Part shown: piece after piece, positions 8,972 to 17,319 of the stretch
Layout: the number at the start of each line of letters is the position of its first letter
How positions within the stretch are numbered: the first letter of the stretch is position 1
Source of the DNA: Planctomycetota bacterium
GTDB lineage: Bacteria; Planctomycetota; UBA8742; UBA2392
Reading direction: 5' to 3'
DNA: 64,000 nt
NCBI GenBank assembly: GCA_015075515.1
Contig: JABTUE010000003.1
Span: 62,001 to 126,000 of the forward strand
Position numbers and translations under genes: made by a program
The notes under the pieces: generated by a model
Database searches by the model: none
Told to the model about the DNA's origin: nothing
What the model saw: the letters and a program-made list of their open reading frames with translations, nothing else

Positions 8972-10093
8972 ATGGCCGGCGACGAACTGGCCCCGTGGGA
9001 AGCAGGTTCGGGCCGACAGGTTCCCGAGGCCAAACGGCACACATCGGGCATAAGCAAGCCCTATGTGATGCCCAAGCCCGACCAGTTGCCCGAAATTTAC
9101 CGGCCTGATGACGCCGGGTTTGTCGCCCACGGAGGCGCCACGGTGCCGCGCCCGGCGCCGGACCCCCGGCCGCTGGATCCCAGGGGCAAGATCGTGCTGT
9201 TTGCGCTGTTTGGCGCCATGGACGTGGGCATCATCGGCGTGGTGCTGACGTACGTGATTCTGGCGCCTGAGGCCGGCGTGATCCGGCATGTCTACGCGGC
9301 GCTGGCGGGCGTGATCGGGGCGATCGGGATCGTGGCGCTGCTGGCCGAGTTTGGGCGCATCAACGCCTTTCGCAGCGGCAACTTTATCCCCGGCGTGCTG
9401 GTGTACGGCACCAAGGACCAGTTTCTGAAGGTGGCCGGCCCCGCCGGCACGGGCACAATCCAGTCCATGACCGCACACGGCAGCGGCCGCGGCCTGTTGA
9501 GCCTGGTGTTTGACCGTTCGGCCCACTCAGCCAGCCCGCCGGAGATCGTCGCTCTGCACTGCGATCGCGGGGCCGGGCCCGAATTTGTGGGCATCGCCTG
9601 GGACGCCGTGCGCGAATGCCGGCGCGGCGACATCGTGTGGTTTTCGATGCTCGCACCCAATCGCTTTCTGATGTACCACAAGCTGATCCCGTGGGCGCCG
9701 CGCGTTGTCACCGACCCCGCCACGCGCGAAGAAGTCTACCGCGCGCTCAAGGTCGGCCAGAGCATGTTCCGTGAAGCCGCGGCCAGCAAGATCGTGGGCA
9801 AGCCCAAGGTCCACACCACCGACGCCAGCGGCAACATTGTCACCAAGCGGATTGAAGCACCCAAAGGCGAGGGCCCCGCAATTCCTCTGGCGGCTCTGGG
9901 CCAGAGCTTTGCCAGCGACGACCAGCCAGAACAGGGCGCCCCCGGAGACTACGAACCGCCGGCGCGGCCGGGGCGCCGGCCCGGCCTGGACACAAAAGGC
10001 AACGTGCGCCTGAGTGAACCCGGCAAGCCGCTGGGCGGCGCCGACCAGGACAACAGCGGTGACCATCGCGGAGGATACGTGGGCGATGCCTGA
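8972..10093 (+). CDS. Unknown two-helix membrane protein
   Basis: 373 residues, function not recognised. A soluble N-terminal stretch of about 70 residues is followed by two membrane helices (about residues 72-94 and 98-120), then a globular domain to about residue 290 (motifs VYGTKDQF, YHKLIPWAPR) and a disordered Pro/Gly/Asp-rich tail. The start has AAGGAG 6 nt upstream and an extended -10 element before it. The last codons overlap the next gene (ATG inside the final codons), so the two are probably co-translated. The globular part may be an uncharacterised DUF family typical of planctomycetes (weak inference). Confidence 0.85.
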   Translation: MAGDELAPWEAGSGRQVPEAKRHTSGISKPYVMPKPDQLPEIYRPDDAGFVAHGGATVPRPAPDPRPLDPRGKIVLFALFGAMDVGIIGVVLTYVILAPEAGVIRHVYAALAGVIGAIGIVALLAEFGRINAFRSGNFIPGVLVYGTKDQFLKVAGPAGTGTIQSMTAHGSGRGLLSLVFDRSAHSASPPEIVALHCDRGAGPEFVGIAWDAVRECRRGDIVWFSMLAPNRFLMYHKLIPWAPRVVTDPATREEVYRALKVGQSMFREAAASKIVGKPKVHTTDASGNIVTKRIEAPKGEGPAIPLAALGQSFASDDQPEQGAPGDYEPPARPGRRPGLDTKGNVRLSEPGKPLGGADQDNSGDHRGGYVGDA

Positions 10094-10553
10094 ACAGGAC
10101 GTGATTGCCGCGCTGCAGCCGGTGCTGGCGCGCCTGAAGACACTGGACCTTGCAAACCCCGCCGCCGCCCGTGACACATTGCAGCGCGAGTTTCCGCCCG
10201 ACGGCCCGCTGTTTGCCGCTCTGCGTGAACTGGGCCAGGCCGGTCTGACCCAGGGCTGGCTGTGCGGTCGCGAGGCCGGGCCCAGCCGTTTTTCGCGCGT
10301 GGCCAAACCCGAGGCGGCCAACGGGTATTCGATTGACGCCGTGCTGCTGTGGGGCGACGGCCCGTGGCACAAGCACACCAGGGGCGAGGTCAACGCGCTG
10401 ATCGCCGTCGAAGGTCAACCCAGGTTCTGCGGCTTTGAGCCGGGCTGGGCGGTGTTCGCGCCAGGCAGCCAGCACGTGCCAAGCGTCAGCGGCGGCAGGA
10501 TGCTGATTTTCTACATGCTGCCCGACGGCGCCGTGGAGTGGAAGAAGCCCTGA
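10086..10553 (+). CDS. DUF4863 / 4-hydroxylaminobenzoate lyase-like protein
   Basis: 155 residues starting inside the end of the preceding gene (8-nt overlap). The sequence resembles the DUF4863 family that includes PnbB, 4-hydroxylaminobenzoate lyase: FPPDGPLFAALREL, GWLCGREAGPSRF, a cupin-like HKHTRGEVNALI segment, and FAPGSQHVPSVSGG near the end. The cupin-like His residues could bind a metal. The nitroaromatic role of PnbB should not be carried over without evidence, since no catabolic genes are nearby. It ends at a bidirectional terminator. Confidence 0.8.
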   Translation: MPEQDVIAALQPVLARLKTLDLANPAAARDTLQREFPPDGPLFAALRELGQAGLTQGWLCGREAGPSRFSRVAKPEAANGYSIDAVLLWGDGPWHKHTRGEVNALIAVEGQPRFCGFEPGWAVFAPGSQHVPSVSGGRMLIFYMLPDGAVEWKKP

Positions 10554-10557
10554 ACGC

Positions 10558-10588
10558 AACCGGGCGCGACACGGCGTCGCGCCCGGTT
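10558..10588. terminator. Bidirectional hairpin terminator
   Basis: A perfect 12-bp stem, AACCGGGCGCGA (10558-10569) with TCGCGCCCGGTT (10577-10588), 7-nt loop, in the 46-nt gap between two convergent genes. It ends in AA/TT on either side, so it could serve both. Confidence 0.75.
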
Positions 10589-10599
10589 GGCCCCCGCCG

Positions 10600-12243
10600 T
10601 CAGCTCTTGCGGTAACGTTCATAGCGGTTCCACACTTGCAGCGTCAGGCAGTTGATCGCCGTGGCATACACGCGGCCGCCGGCACTGCCCCAGGCATCCA
10701 CCGGATCCCAGCTTCCGTGTTCGTCCAGCGTGGCGGCCGTTTCGTGTTTTTCCTCGGGGCGCAGGCCGCGCTGGCTGTTCAACAGAACCTGGGTCATGGG
10801 CTTTTCCCATTTGTCCCAGTGGCTGCCGCCCATCTGGTACAACGCCAGGCTGGCATAGTACCAGTAATAGTAATCCAGCTTGTTCAGCTTCCACTGCGGC
10901 GCTTCCTGGACAATCTGGCCGGCCTGGCTGCGCAGGTGCGCCTGGTTGAGGTCAGCCTTGTCCATGAACAGCATGCTCATGATGTGGATCGAGTCCATGC
11001 TGGGTACGTCGTCGTAATCTTTGGCGCTGCGCAAACGCGCGGCCGGGCTGCCGGGCCTGTCGTAGCCGGTGCGCGGGTAACCGTTGACATCCACGGTGAC
11101 CAGTTCAAACCACCGGGCAGCGTCGTTGTAGGCCTTGGCACGATCAAAGCGGATGCCGGCCATCTCGGCCACGTGCAGTGTCAACACCATCCAGCCGGTT
11201 ACCGACGAATCGTTGAAGGTCGGCCGCACACCGTAACGCCAGCCCAGCCCGGGGTTCTGGCATTCAACGATGAACTGCACCGCCCGTTCGACAAGCGGCC
11301 GCAACAGCGCATCGCCCTCCAGCCCGTACAGCTCGGTCATGGCCATGGTGGCGATCGCGTGGTTGTAGACGAAATGGTCGTCATCGCGCGGCCCGAAACA
11401 GCCGTCGTTGGTCTGCACCTTGCGCAGATACAGCAACCCGCGCCGGATGTTTTCCTTGTATTTGCCCATGCGGTGCGACTGGCCGTCGCCGGTATAGGCC
11501 AGCAGCGCCAGCCCGGTCAGGCCGATGTCCACAGTGTGTTCCCAGCCCTTGTCGCCCTGCGGATCGCCCACGCGCACGAAATCGCGGTTGTAGGTTTTGC
11601 GCGCACCCTCGCGGATGCTGTCGGCGGAAAAGCCGGTGGCGCTCCAGTAACCTTCGCGGTTCTGGTGGTCGGCCAGCCAGCGCAGGGCGGCATCCACTTC
11701 GTTGAGGCGGCGCTTGCCGCCGGTTCCGGGAGGACAGCGGCGGTAAGCAAACCCGCCGCCGCCTCCGCCGCCGCTGCCGCCGCCGCCCCCGGCCAGACCG
11801 GTGGCGCTGTTGGGTGCCTTGTGGGGCGAGGGCGACTGCGACGGGTCGTTGGCGTCGCTTTCGGCCAATTGCTCCAGCGGCATGTCGCTCGGGTCGCTGT
11901 TGACGGTGTCCAGCGGGTCGGGCGTGATCTGCTCGTCGCGGGTTTCGTGCTCGGTTTCGGGCCGGTCTTGCGGCAGTTCCAATGGCTTGTCGGGAATCTG
12001 AACCGGCGGGGGCGGGGGCGCGACTTCTTCGGCCGTGGCGGTCAGCACGCGCGGCTCCAGCACCAGCGCCGCCGAGGGCAGAACAAACCAGGCAACCACC
12101 AGAACCAGCACATGCACGGCAAAGGCTATGCCGACCCAGGGCACTGATGCTTCGGCGCGAAGGTCGTCGGATTCGCGCGGCGGCGGATCCTGGATGTACG
12201 AAAGGGGCTGGTCTTGCGGCGCGGGTTCCTGTGTGTGCGGCAT
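10600..12243 (-). CDS. Membrane-anchored squalene-cyclase-type toroid protein
   Basis: 547 residues. One N-terminal membrane helix (about residues 32-55) is followed by a long Pro/Asp/Glu-rich linker, a poly-Gly run, and a prenyltransferase/squalene-oxidase-repeat alpha-toroid from about residue 180 to the end. Repeats such as ALRWLADHQNREGYW, GLLYLRKVQTNDGCFG and IVECQNPGLGW mark the toroid. The helix-then-proline layout recalls TonB-like periplasm-spanning proteins. No DxDD cyclase motif is seen, so it is probably not a terpene cyclase but a binding or scaffold protein. The ATG at 12243 follows GGAGAA. Confidence 0.85.
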   Translation of the reverse strand: MPHTQEPAPQDQPLSYIQDPPPRESDDLRAEASVPWVGIAFAVHVLVLVVAWFVLPSAALVLEPRVLTATAEEVAPPPPPVQIPDKPLELPQDRPETEHETRDEQITPDPLDTVNSDPSDMPLEQLAESDANDPSQSPSPHKAPNSATGLAGGGGGSGGGGGGGFAYRRCPPGTGGKRRLNEVDAALRWLADHQNREGYWSATGFSADSIREGARKTYNRDFVRVGDPQGDKGWEHTVDIGLTGLALLAYTGDGQSHRMGKYKENIRRGLLYLRKVQTNDGCFGPRDDDHFVYNHAIATMAMTELYGLEGDALLRPLVERAVQFIVECQNPGLGWRYGVRPTFNDSSVTGWMVLTLHVAEMAGIRFDRAKAYNDAARWFELVTVDVNGYPRTGYDRPGSPAARLRSAKDYDDVPSMDSIHIMSMLFMDKADLNQAHLRSQAGQIVQEAPQWKLNKLDYYYWYYASLALYQMGGSHWDKWEKPMTQVLLNSQRGLRPEEKHETAATLDEHGSWDPVDAWGSAGGRVYATAINCLTLQVWNRYERYRKS

Positions 12244-12313
12244 GGGCTTCTCCGTTCTGGCCCCGGGAGAAGCTGCCCCCACAAACGCGCGGTCGCGTCA
12301 AAGGTTCGGCGGA

Positions 12314-12670
12314 TTATTCCAGAAGCTGGTTGGCCAGTTCGGCGATCCGGGCGACCAGCGCCTCTTTTTCGCGGAACGCCGGCAGCGATTCGCTGCCCAG
12401 CCGCTGACGCAGACGCGCCAGTTCATCCATCACCTGCTGCAATTTCGGCCGCTGGCCTGCGCGCGCGAAATTGCGCCGCCCGCATTCGGGCCAGAACTGC
12501 TCGCCGGCCACGTGCTCAACCACACGTTCCAGCGCCCAGAACCAGAAACGCCGCTGATTCCATTCGGCGCGGGCGGCCTCGCCGTGGGCATCACCCAGGC
12601 GTGCGACCACTTCGTCGCAGTGTTTCGCGGCGGCAAGAAAGGCGGCGCGGTACAACGACGGCTCGGGCAT
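12314..12670 (-). CDS. Small helical protein of unknown function
   Basis: 118 residues, no family recognised. The sequence is rich in Ala, Glu, Arg and Leu; residues about 75-118 look like a coiled coil (KLQQVMDELARLRQRL). It lies 70 nt upstream of the toroid gene on the same strand and could be co-transcribed. There is no signal peptide or membrane segment. Clean codon use and bounded position support a real gene, but function is open. Confidence 0.65.
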   Translation of the reverse strand: MPEPSLYRAAFLAAAKHCDEVVARLGDAHGEAARAEWNQRRFWFWALERVVEHVAGEQFWPECGRRNFARAGQRPKLQQVMDELARLRQRLGSESLPAFREKEALVARIAELANQLLE

Positions 12671-12850
12671 GGCCCCACTTTGCGATGGCGCACGCCGGCG
12701 CGCAAAGCCTGTGGGCAGCCGGTGCGTGTCGCGTGGAAAACCACGCCAAAGTCAAGCACAAACCGGCGCGGCGACAAAAGCATGACGCACGCGGGCAATT
12801 GCCCGTAAACCAGCCTGTCAAGCGGATTTTCGGGCACTTCCACCGGGGGT

Positions 12851-12879
12851 TTGACGCGGCACAAATGCGGTGCTACTTT
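12851..12879 (+). promoter_or_regulatory. Candidate dnaA promoter
   Basis: TTGACG (12851-12856, five of six bases), a 17-nt spacer and TACTTT (12874-12879), about 110 nt before the dnaA start. The spacing is ideal and the -10 is weak. Confidence 0.38.
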
Positions 12880-12933
12880 CGCGCGTCCATCGGTGGTCGG
12901 GGCATTTTCAACAAGGTGACGCGGAAAAAACTC

Positions 12934-12954
12934 TCTTCGTGATCCTCACGAAGA
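12934..12954 (+). promoter_or_regulatory. Inverted repeat in the dnaA leader
   Basis: TCTTCGTGA (12934-12942) and TCACGAAGA (12946-12954) are perfect 9-nt inverted arms around TCC, downstream of the likely promoter and 37 nt before the GTG start. It could be a protein-binding operator or a leader hairpin; no U-run follows it. Confidence 0.5.
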
Positions 12955-12991
12955 CCGGTTGACGCACCACTTTTCGCGGCGGAGCACAGGC

Positions 12992-14398
12992 GTGACGGAA
13001 ACACTCGCCAAAGAACACTGGAACCGGGTCCTTTCGGACCTGCAGGGCCACGTGGGCGAAGAAGTGTTCAACCTGTGGCTGCGCAACACGCTGATCGTTC
13101 GCCTTGAACCCGAACTGATCGAAGTTGGCGTGCCCAACCTGGTGGTCTCGGACTGGCTGAAAAGCCAGTACAGCAACGAAATTCTCGACAGCGTCAACCG
13201 CGTGGTCGGCTTCCGACCCGGCGAAATCAAGTATTCCGTCAACGGCCACCTGTTCCGCCAGCTCCGCAAACAGGAAGAAACCGCCCGCCGCGCCGCAGGC
13301 GAGGCAATGATCGGCCAGAAAGGCCGGCCGGGTCCGGTTCCGGCACCCAAGCAGATCTTTAACCTGAACGAACGCTACACGCTGGATCGCATTATTGTGG
13401 GGCCGGGCAATCAGCTTGCGTTCAATTGCGCCTGGGAAGTTGCCCGCAAACCCGGCGAAGGTTTCAACCCGCTGTTTATTTACGGCAAGACCGGACTGGG
13501 CAAGTCGCACCTGCTGCAGGGCATTGCCCGCGAGGTGCTGGAACGCTTTCCCAGCAAGGACACGCTGTACATCCCGGCTGAATACTTCGTGAACCAGTAC
13601 GTGGCCGCGTTGCAGAAGCGCGATGTCGAGCCGTTCCGCAAGCGCTTTCGCAACCTGGATGTGCTGATCATTGACGACCTGCACTTCCTGGCGGGCAAAG
13701 ACGCCAGCCAGCAGGAACTGCTGCACACGCTCAACGCCCTGGAACAACAGGGCAAGCAGGTCGTGCTGGCCAGCGACCAGCACCCGCGCGAGCTTGAGGA
13801 GTTCATGGAACACCTCACCACGCGCTTTCTGCAGGGCATGATCGCCGAAGTCACCCTGCCGCCGCGCAATACGCGGCTGGCGATCATCAACAGTAAACTT
13901 GAAGGCCACCGCCAATTGTTCCCCAACGCCGTGATCGAGTTTCTGGCCGACCACCTTGAATGCAATGTGCGCGAGATTGAAGGCTACGTGACACGACTGG
14001 TGGCGCTGGCGGGTCTGGCCGGCGAAAAGGTTACGCTGGAACTGGCCCAGCAGGCGCTGCACGACTTTTTGTCGTCACGTGCGCGGCTGGTGGATCTGCC
14101 GGACATTGAAAACGTGGTGATCGCCCACTACGGCGTCACCAGCCAGCAGTTGCACTCGCGGCTGCGCAAGCGGCCGGTGGCACTGGCGCGGCAGGTGTGC
14201 ATGTACCTGGCGCGCAAGCTGACCAGCTATTCGCTGAAAGAAATCGGCCGCTTCTTTGGCGGCAAGAACCACACCACCGTGGTGTTCGCCGTACAGGCCG
14301 TCGAAGAAAAGTGCGCCCGCAGCCGCACCCTCAACGACGAGCTTGAGCATTTGCGCAAGGCCCTGCAGGGGGAAAGCCGCAACGGCAAGCGCCGCTAA
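12992..14398 (+). CDS. dnaA: Replication initiator DnaA
   Basis: 468 residues. Domain I (NLWLRNTLIVRLE) is followed by a short linker; the AAA+ domain carries Walker A GKTGLGKS (residues 165-172) and Walker B in VLIIDDLHFL; domain IV has the DnaA-box-binding signature GGKNHTTVVFA. The GTG at 12992 is preferred because GGAG lies 7 nt upstream; an in-frame TTG at 12959 would add 11 residues without a good ribosome site. The gene is not next to dnaN, rpmH or gyrB here, unlike in many bacteria. The next gene is the aro fusion. Confidence 0.95.
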   Translation: MTETLAKEHWNRVLSDLQGHVGEEVFNLWLRNTLIVRLEPELIEVGVPNLVVSDWLKSQYSNEILDSVNRVVGFRPGEIKYSVNGHLFRQLRKQEETARRAAGEAMIGQKGRPGPVPAPKQIFNLNERYTLDRIIVGPGNQLAFNCAWEVARKPGEGFNPLFIYGKTGLGKSHLLQGIAREVLERFPSKDTLYIPAEYFVNQYVAALQKRDVEPFRKRFRNLDVLIIDDLHFLAGKDASQQELLHTLNALEQQGKQVVLASDQHPRELEEFMEHLTTRFLQGMIAEVTLPPRNTRLAIINSKLEGHRQLFPNAVIEFLADHLECNVREIEGYVTRLVALAGLAGEKVTLELAQQALHDFLSSRARLVDLPDIENVVIAHYGVTSQQLHSRLRKRPVALARQVCMYLARKLTSYSLKEIGRFFGGKNHTTVVFAVQAVEEKCARSRTLNDELEHLRKALQGESRNGKRR

Positions 14399-14453
14399 CC
14401 GCCGGGCCGCAACAGCGCTTTCCCGTCGCGCCCGCGCCTGCGATACTCATACC

Positions 14454-16370
14454 ATGCTTGTCGCCGTCGGCAGTGTTGAACAACTGCGCAGCGCCGTGCT
14501 TGACCCCGGCGTGGGCGCCGTGGAACTGCGCCTTGATCTTTCGGCCGACATCGCCGGCGCCGCCGAAGTCGCCCGCGCGCTGCGCCCGCGCCTGGTCATC
14601 GCTTCGTGCCGGCTGACGCGTGACGGCGGGCGCTTTGCCGGCCCTGAAACCCAACGCCTGCGGCTGCTGGAACAGGCCGCCGCCTGGGCAGATCTGGTTG
14701 ACCTGGAATCCGGCGTGCGCGCCGACGTGCCCGCCGGCAAGACTCTGCGCAGCCTGCACGATTTTGCCGGACTGCCCGATCTGGAGGCCGCACTGGCCGG
14801 CCTGCGCGCACAGGGCGGGGACGTTTTCAAGCTGGCGGTAACGGCGACGTGCCTGGCCGACAACCTGCGCTTGCGCGAGTTTCTGCGCGGCAAGCGCGAC
14901 GTGGCCGCCTTCTGTATGGGCGAGTACGGGGCGGCCTCGCGGATTCTGGGGCCGCTTTGGGGTTCGCGCTTCACCTACGGCTCGCTGGACGGCACCGAAC
15001 TGGCGCCGGGCATGATCGGGGTGACGCAACTGGCGCAGCTTTACCGCGCCGTAAATCTTGGCCCCACCACCCGCGTCTTTGGCGTGACCGGTCTTTCCGT
15101 GGCCCACAGCCGCAGCCCCGAACTGCACAACCGCGCCATGGCGGCGGCCGGCTTTGACGGCGTGTACCTGCCGCTGGCCGCACGCGACTTTGACGACTTT
15201 CTGATCTTTGCCCGCGGCCTGCCGCTGGCTGGCGCCAGCGTGACCGTGCCGTTCAAGGAACCCGCAGCTCGCGCCGCACCGCCCGACGCCGTAACACGCG
15301 CTATCGGCGCGGCCAACACGTTGCTGTGGCACCCGCAGCCGCAGGCGCGCAACACCGACGCGCCGGCCTTTCTGGACGACCTGCGCGCGGCTTATGCCCG
15401 CACCCTGATGGGCCGGCGGGCGCTGGTGCTGGGCGCTGGGGGCTCGGCCCGTGCCGTGGTGCACGCGCTGGCGGCCTCTGGCGTACGCGTGGATGTCTGG
15501 GCGCGGCGTGACGAACAGGCCCGCGCGCTGGCGGCGCTTGGGGCACGTGCCGTGCACGCGCCCGACGGCCGCTATGACCTGTTGGTGAACACCACGCCCT
15601 GCGGCATGGAAGGCTCGCATGCCGGCACGCTCGCGCTGCCCTGGCCCGAACTGGCGCCGCATCTGGCCCACGACGCGCTGGTGTACGACCTGGTTTACGC
15701 GCCGCCCGAAACGCCTCTGCTGGCGCAGGCGCGCAAGGCCGGGCTGCACACCGCCAACGGCTGGGGGATGCTGCGGCGCCAGGCCACGGCCCAGGCGGCG
15801 CTGTTCGGCTATGCGATGGCGGTTTCGGCTCCACAGCCGCCCAAGGTCAGCAGCCACCTGTGGCTGGTGGGCGGGCGCGCCAGCGGCAAGACCACCCTGG
15901 CGCCGCTGCTGGCGCGCGCGCTGGGCCGCCCGTGGCATGACCTGGATCGGCTGATTGAGGCCCAGGCCGGCATGACGATCGCCGAAATTTTCACGCGCCA
16001 GGGCGAACCCGAATTCCGCCGCCTTGAAGCCGAGGCCGCGGCCGGCGTCTGCCGCGGGCCCGACGCGGTGCTGGCAACCGGGGGCGGGATTGTGGAACGC
16101 CCGGATAACATTGACTTGATGCGCCGCACAGGCGTGGTGGTGTTTCTGGACGCGCCGCCGCAATTGATGCAGGCGCGGCTGGAACGTAACAACGGCAACC
16201 GCCCCAGCCTGACCGGCGCGCCCGTGGCCGCCGAAACTCAGGCGCTGATGACACGGCGCCGGCCGCTGTACGAACGCGCGGCGCACCTGATGATACGGGC
16301 CGACGGCCCGCCCGAAGTGTTGTCTTCCGAAATCACGCGCCGGCTGGCACAGTCCCATGCCGATGGCTGA
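14454..16370 (+). CDS. aroD/aroE/aroK: Three-domain AroD-AroE-AroK fusion
   Basis: 638 residues joining three shikimate-pathway enzymes. Residues about 1-200: type I 3-dehydroquinate dehydratase with ELRLDL, His102 in SLHDF and Schiff-base Lys126 in VFKLAVT. Residues about 205-465: shikimate dehydrogenase with Lys268 in VTVPFKE, Asn300-Thr-Asp302 in NTDAPAF and NADP motif GAGGSARAVV. Residues about 466-638: shikimate kinase with Walker A GGRASGKT (around 473-480), LDRLIEAQAGMTIAEIF, TGGGIV and the RPSLTG lid. All three active sites look complete, so dehydroquinate could be turned into shikimate 3-phosphate by one polypeptide. The ATG at 14454 lies 6 nt after a GATACT element, so the mRNA may be leaderless. 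Confidence 0.95.
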   Translation: MLVAVGSVEQLRSAVLDPGVGAVELRLDLSADIAGAAEVARALRPRLVIASCRLTRDGGRFAGPETQRLRLLEQAAAWADLVDLESGVRADVPAGKTLRSLHDFAGLPDLEAALAGLRAQGGDVFKLAVTATCLADNLRLREFLRGKRDVAAFCMGEYGAASRILGPLWGSRFTYGSLDGTELAPGMIGVTQLAQLYRAVNLGPTTRVFGVTGLSVAHSRSPELHNRAMAAAGFDGVYLPLAARDFDDFLIFARGLPLAGASVTVPFKEPAARAAPPDAVTRAIGAANTLLWHPQPQARNTDAPAFLDDLRAAYARTLMGRRALVLGAGGSARAVVHALAASGVRVDVWARRDEQARALAALGARAVHAPDGRYDLLVNTTPCGMEGSHAGTLALPWPELAPHLAHDALVYDLVYAPPETPLLAQARKAGLHTANGWGMLRRQATAQAALFGYAMAVSAPQPPKVSSHLWLVGGRASGKTTLAPLLARALGRPWHDLDRLIEAQAGMTIAEIFTRQGEPEFRRLEAEAAAGVCRGPDAVLATGGGIVERPDNIDLMRRTGVVVFLDAPPQLMQARLERNNGNRPSLTGAPVAAETQALMTRRRPLYERAAHLMIRADGPPEVLSSEITRRLAQSHADG

Positions 16371-17319
16371 AACCGACCACGGACTGGTGCACGACATGCT
16401 GACGGTTCTGCCGCCGGCGTTCTGGGTTGGTTTTTTTGTCGTGCTGGGCACGTTTGTGGGCAGTTTCATCAACGTGGTGGTGTACCGGCTGCCGCGCAAT
16501 TGTCTTTCGATCAACAATCCGCGGCGCAGCTTTTGCCCCAGTTGCAAGACACAGCTTTCCGTGCGCGACAACCTGCCCGTGATCGGATGGGTTCTGCTGC
16601 GCGGGCGCTGCCGCTACTGCGGTGTCAAATACGGCGCGCGTTACCCGCTGGTGGAACTGCTGGTGGGCGTGCTGTTCGGGTGCGCGGCCTGGTCGGTGCT
16701 GTACGGCGACGGTGTGAACACCACGTCATGGACGGCGTGGCTGGTGCTGCTGCACGTGCTGCTAATGATTTCGGTGCTGGTGCCCTGGGCGTTGATTGAC
16801 CTGGATCTGCAGTACATCCCCGACAGCCTGACGTTCGTGCCGCTTTTGATTTTTCTACCGCTGTCGGCCAACGCGGCCACCTATGAATGGGGCGTGAGTG
16901 TCGCCTGGTATGACCCGCTGTTTCTGGATTTTCTGCCGCGCTGGCTCAACAGCATGGCCAGCGCGCTGGCCACCGGTCTTGGCGCCATGCTGTTTCTGAT
17001 GGCGGCGGGAAAACTGGGCAACCTGCTGTTCCGGCGCCAGGCCCAAAAGATCGGCGGCGACTCGATGGGCTGGGCCGACGTCAAGATCATGCTGCTGCTG
17101 GGGGTCATGCTGGGGTGGCCCAAGATGGTGGCGGGGTTCTTTGTGGCCATTGCGCTGGGTTCGGTTGTGGGCATCATCGCGCGCGTGCTGCGTGGGTCTC
17201 TGGGCGTGCCGTTCGGCCCGTTTCTGGCTGCCGGGGCACTGGCGGCAATGCTGCTGGCGCCGCGTATGGAGGCCGCGCTGCGCTGGTATTTCTCGGTGCT
17301 GGAGGCAATCGCGCGATGA
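16357..17319 (+). CDS. Prepilin peptidase (A24 family)
   Basis: 320 residues, overlapping the aro fusion by 14 nt. An inner-membrane aspartyl protease and methyltransferase that cleaves type IV pilin or type II secretion prepilins. The N-terminal GTFVGSFINVVVYRLP segment, two CxxC pairs (CPSC and CRYC) of the cytoplasmic zinc loop, catalytic Asp in LIDLD, and the second Asp in the GWADVK version of the GxGD motif are present, with about seven or eight membrane helices. No pilin genes are in the window, so its substrates are unknown. Translational coupling to a shikimate gene is unexpected. Confidence 0.93.
   Translation: MPMAETDHGLVHDMLTVLPPAFWVGFFVVLGTFVGSFINVVVYRLPRNCLSINNPRRSFCPSCKTQLSVRDNLPVIGWVLLRGRCRYCGVKYGARYPLVELLVGVLFGCAAWSVLYGDGVNTTSWTAWLVLLHVLLMISVLVPWALIDLDLQYIPDSLTFVPLLIFLPLSANAATYEWGVSVAWYDPLFLDFLPRWLNSMASALATGLGAMLFLMAAGKLGNLLFRRQAQKIGGDSMGWADVKIMLLLGVMLGWPKMVAGFFVAIALGSVVGIIARVLRGSLGVPFGPFLAAGALAAMLLAPRMEAALRWYFSVLEAIAR

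Larger units (their letters stand above)
12671..12991. other. Divergent intergenic region before dnaA
   Basis: About 320 nt without a gene. It holds a short hairpin GCGTGG-AAAA-CCACGC (12731-12746), a likely dnaA promoter and a 9-bp inverted repeat in the dnaA leader (both listed separately). No DnaA boxes close to TTATCCACA and no AT-rich unwinding element are visible, so there is no sign of the replication origin. Confidence 0.6.

Noticed and set aside
10086..10553. Nitroaromatic degradation operon
   Set aside because: Only one PnbB-like protein is present; no nitroreductase or ring-cleavage gene is nearby.
12671..12991. Replication origin next to dnaA
   Set aside because: No DnaA boxes, no AT-rich unwinding element and no dnaN neighbour.
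14331..16571. 746-codon minus-strand frame opposite the aro fusion
   Set aside because: Antisense shadow; the plus strand encodes three complete enzymes.
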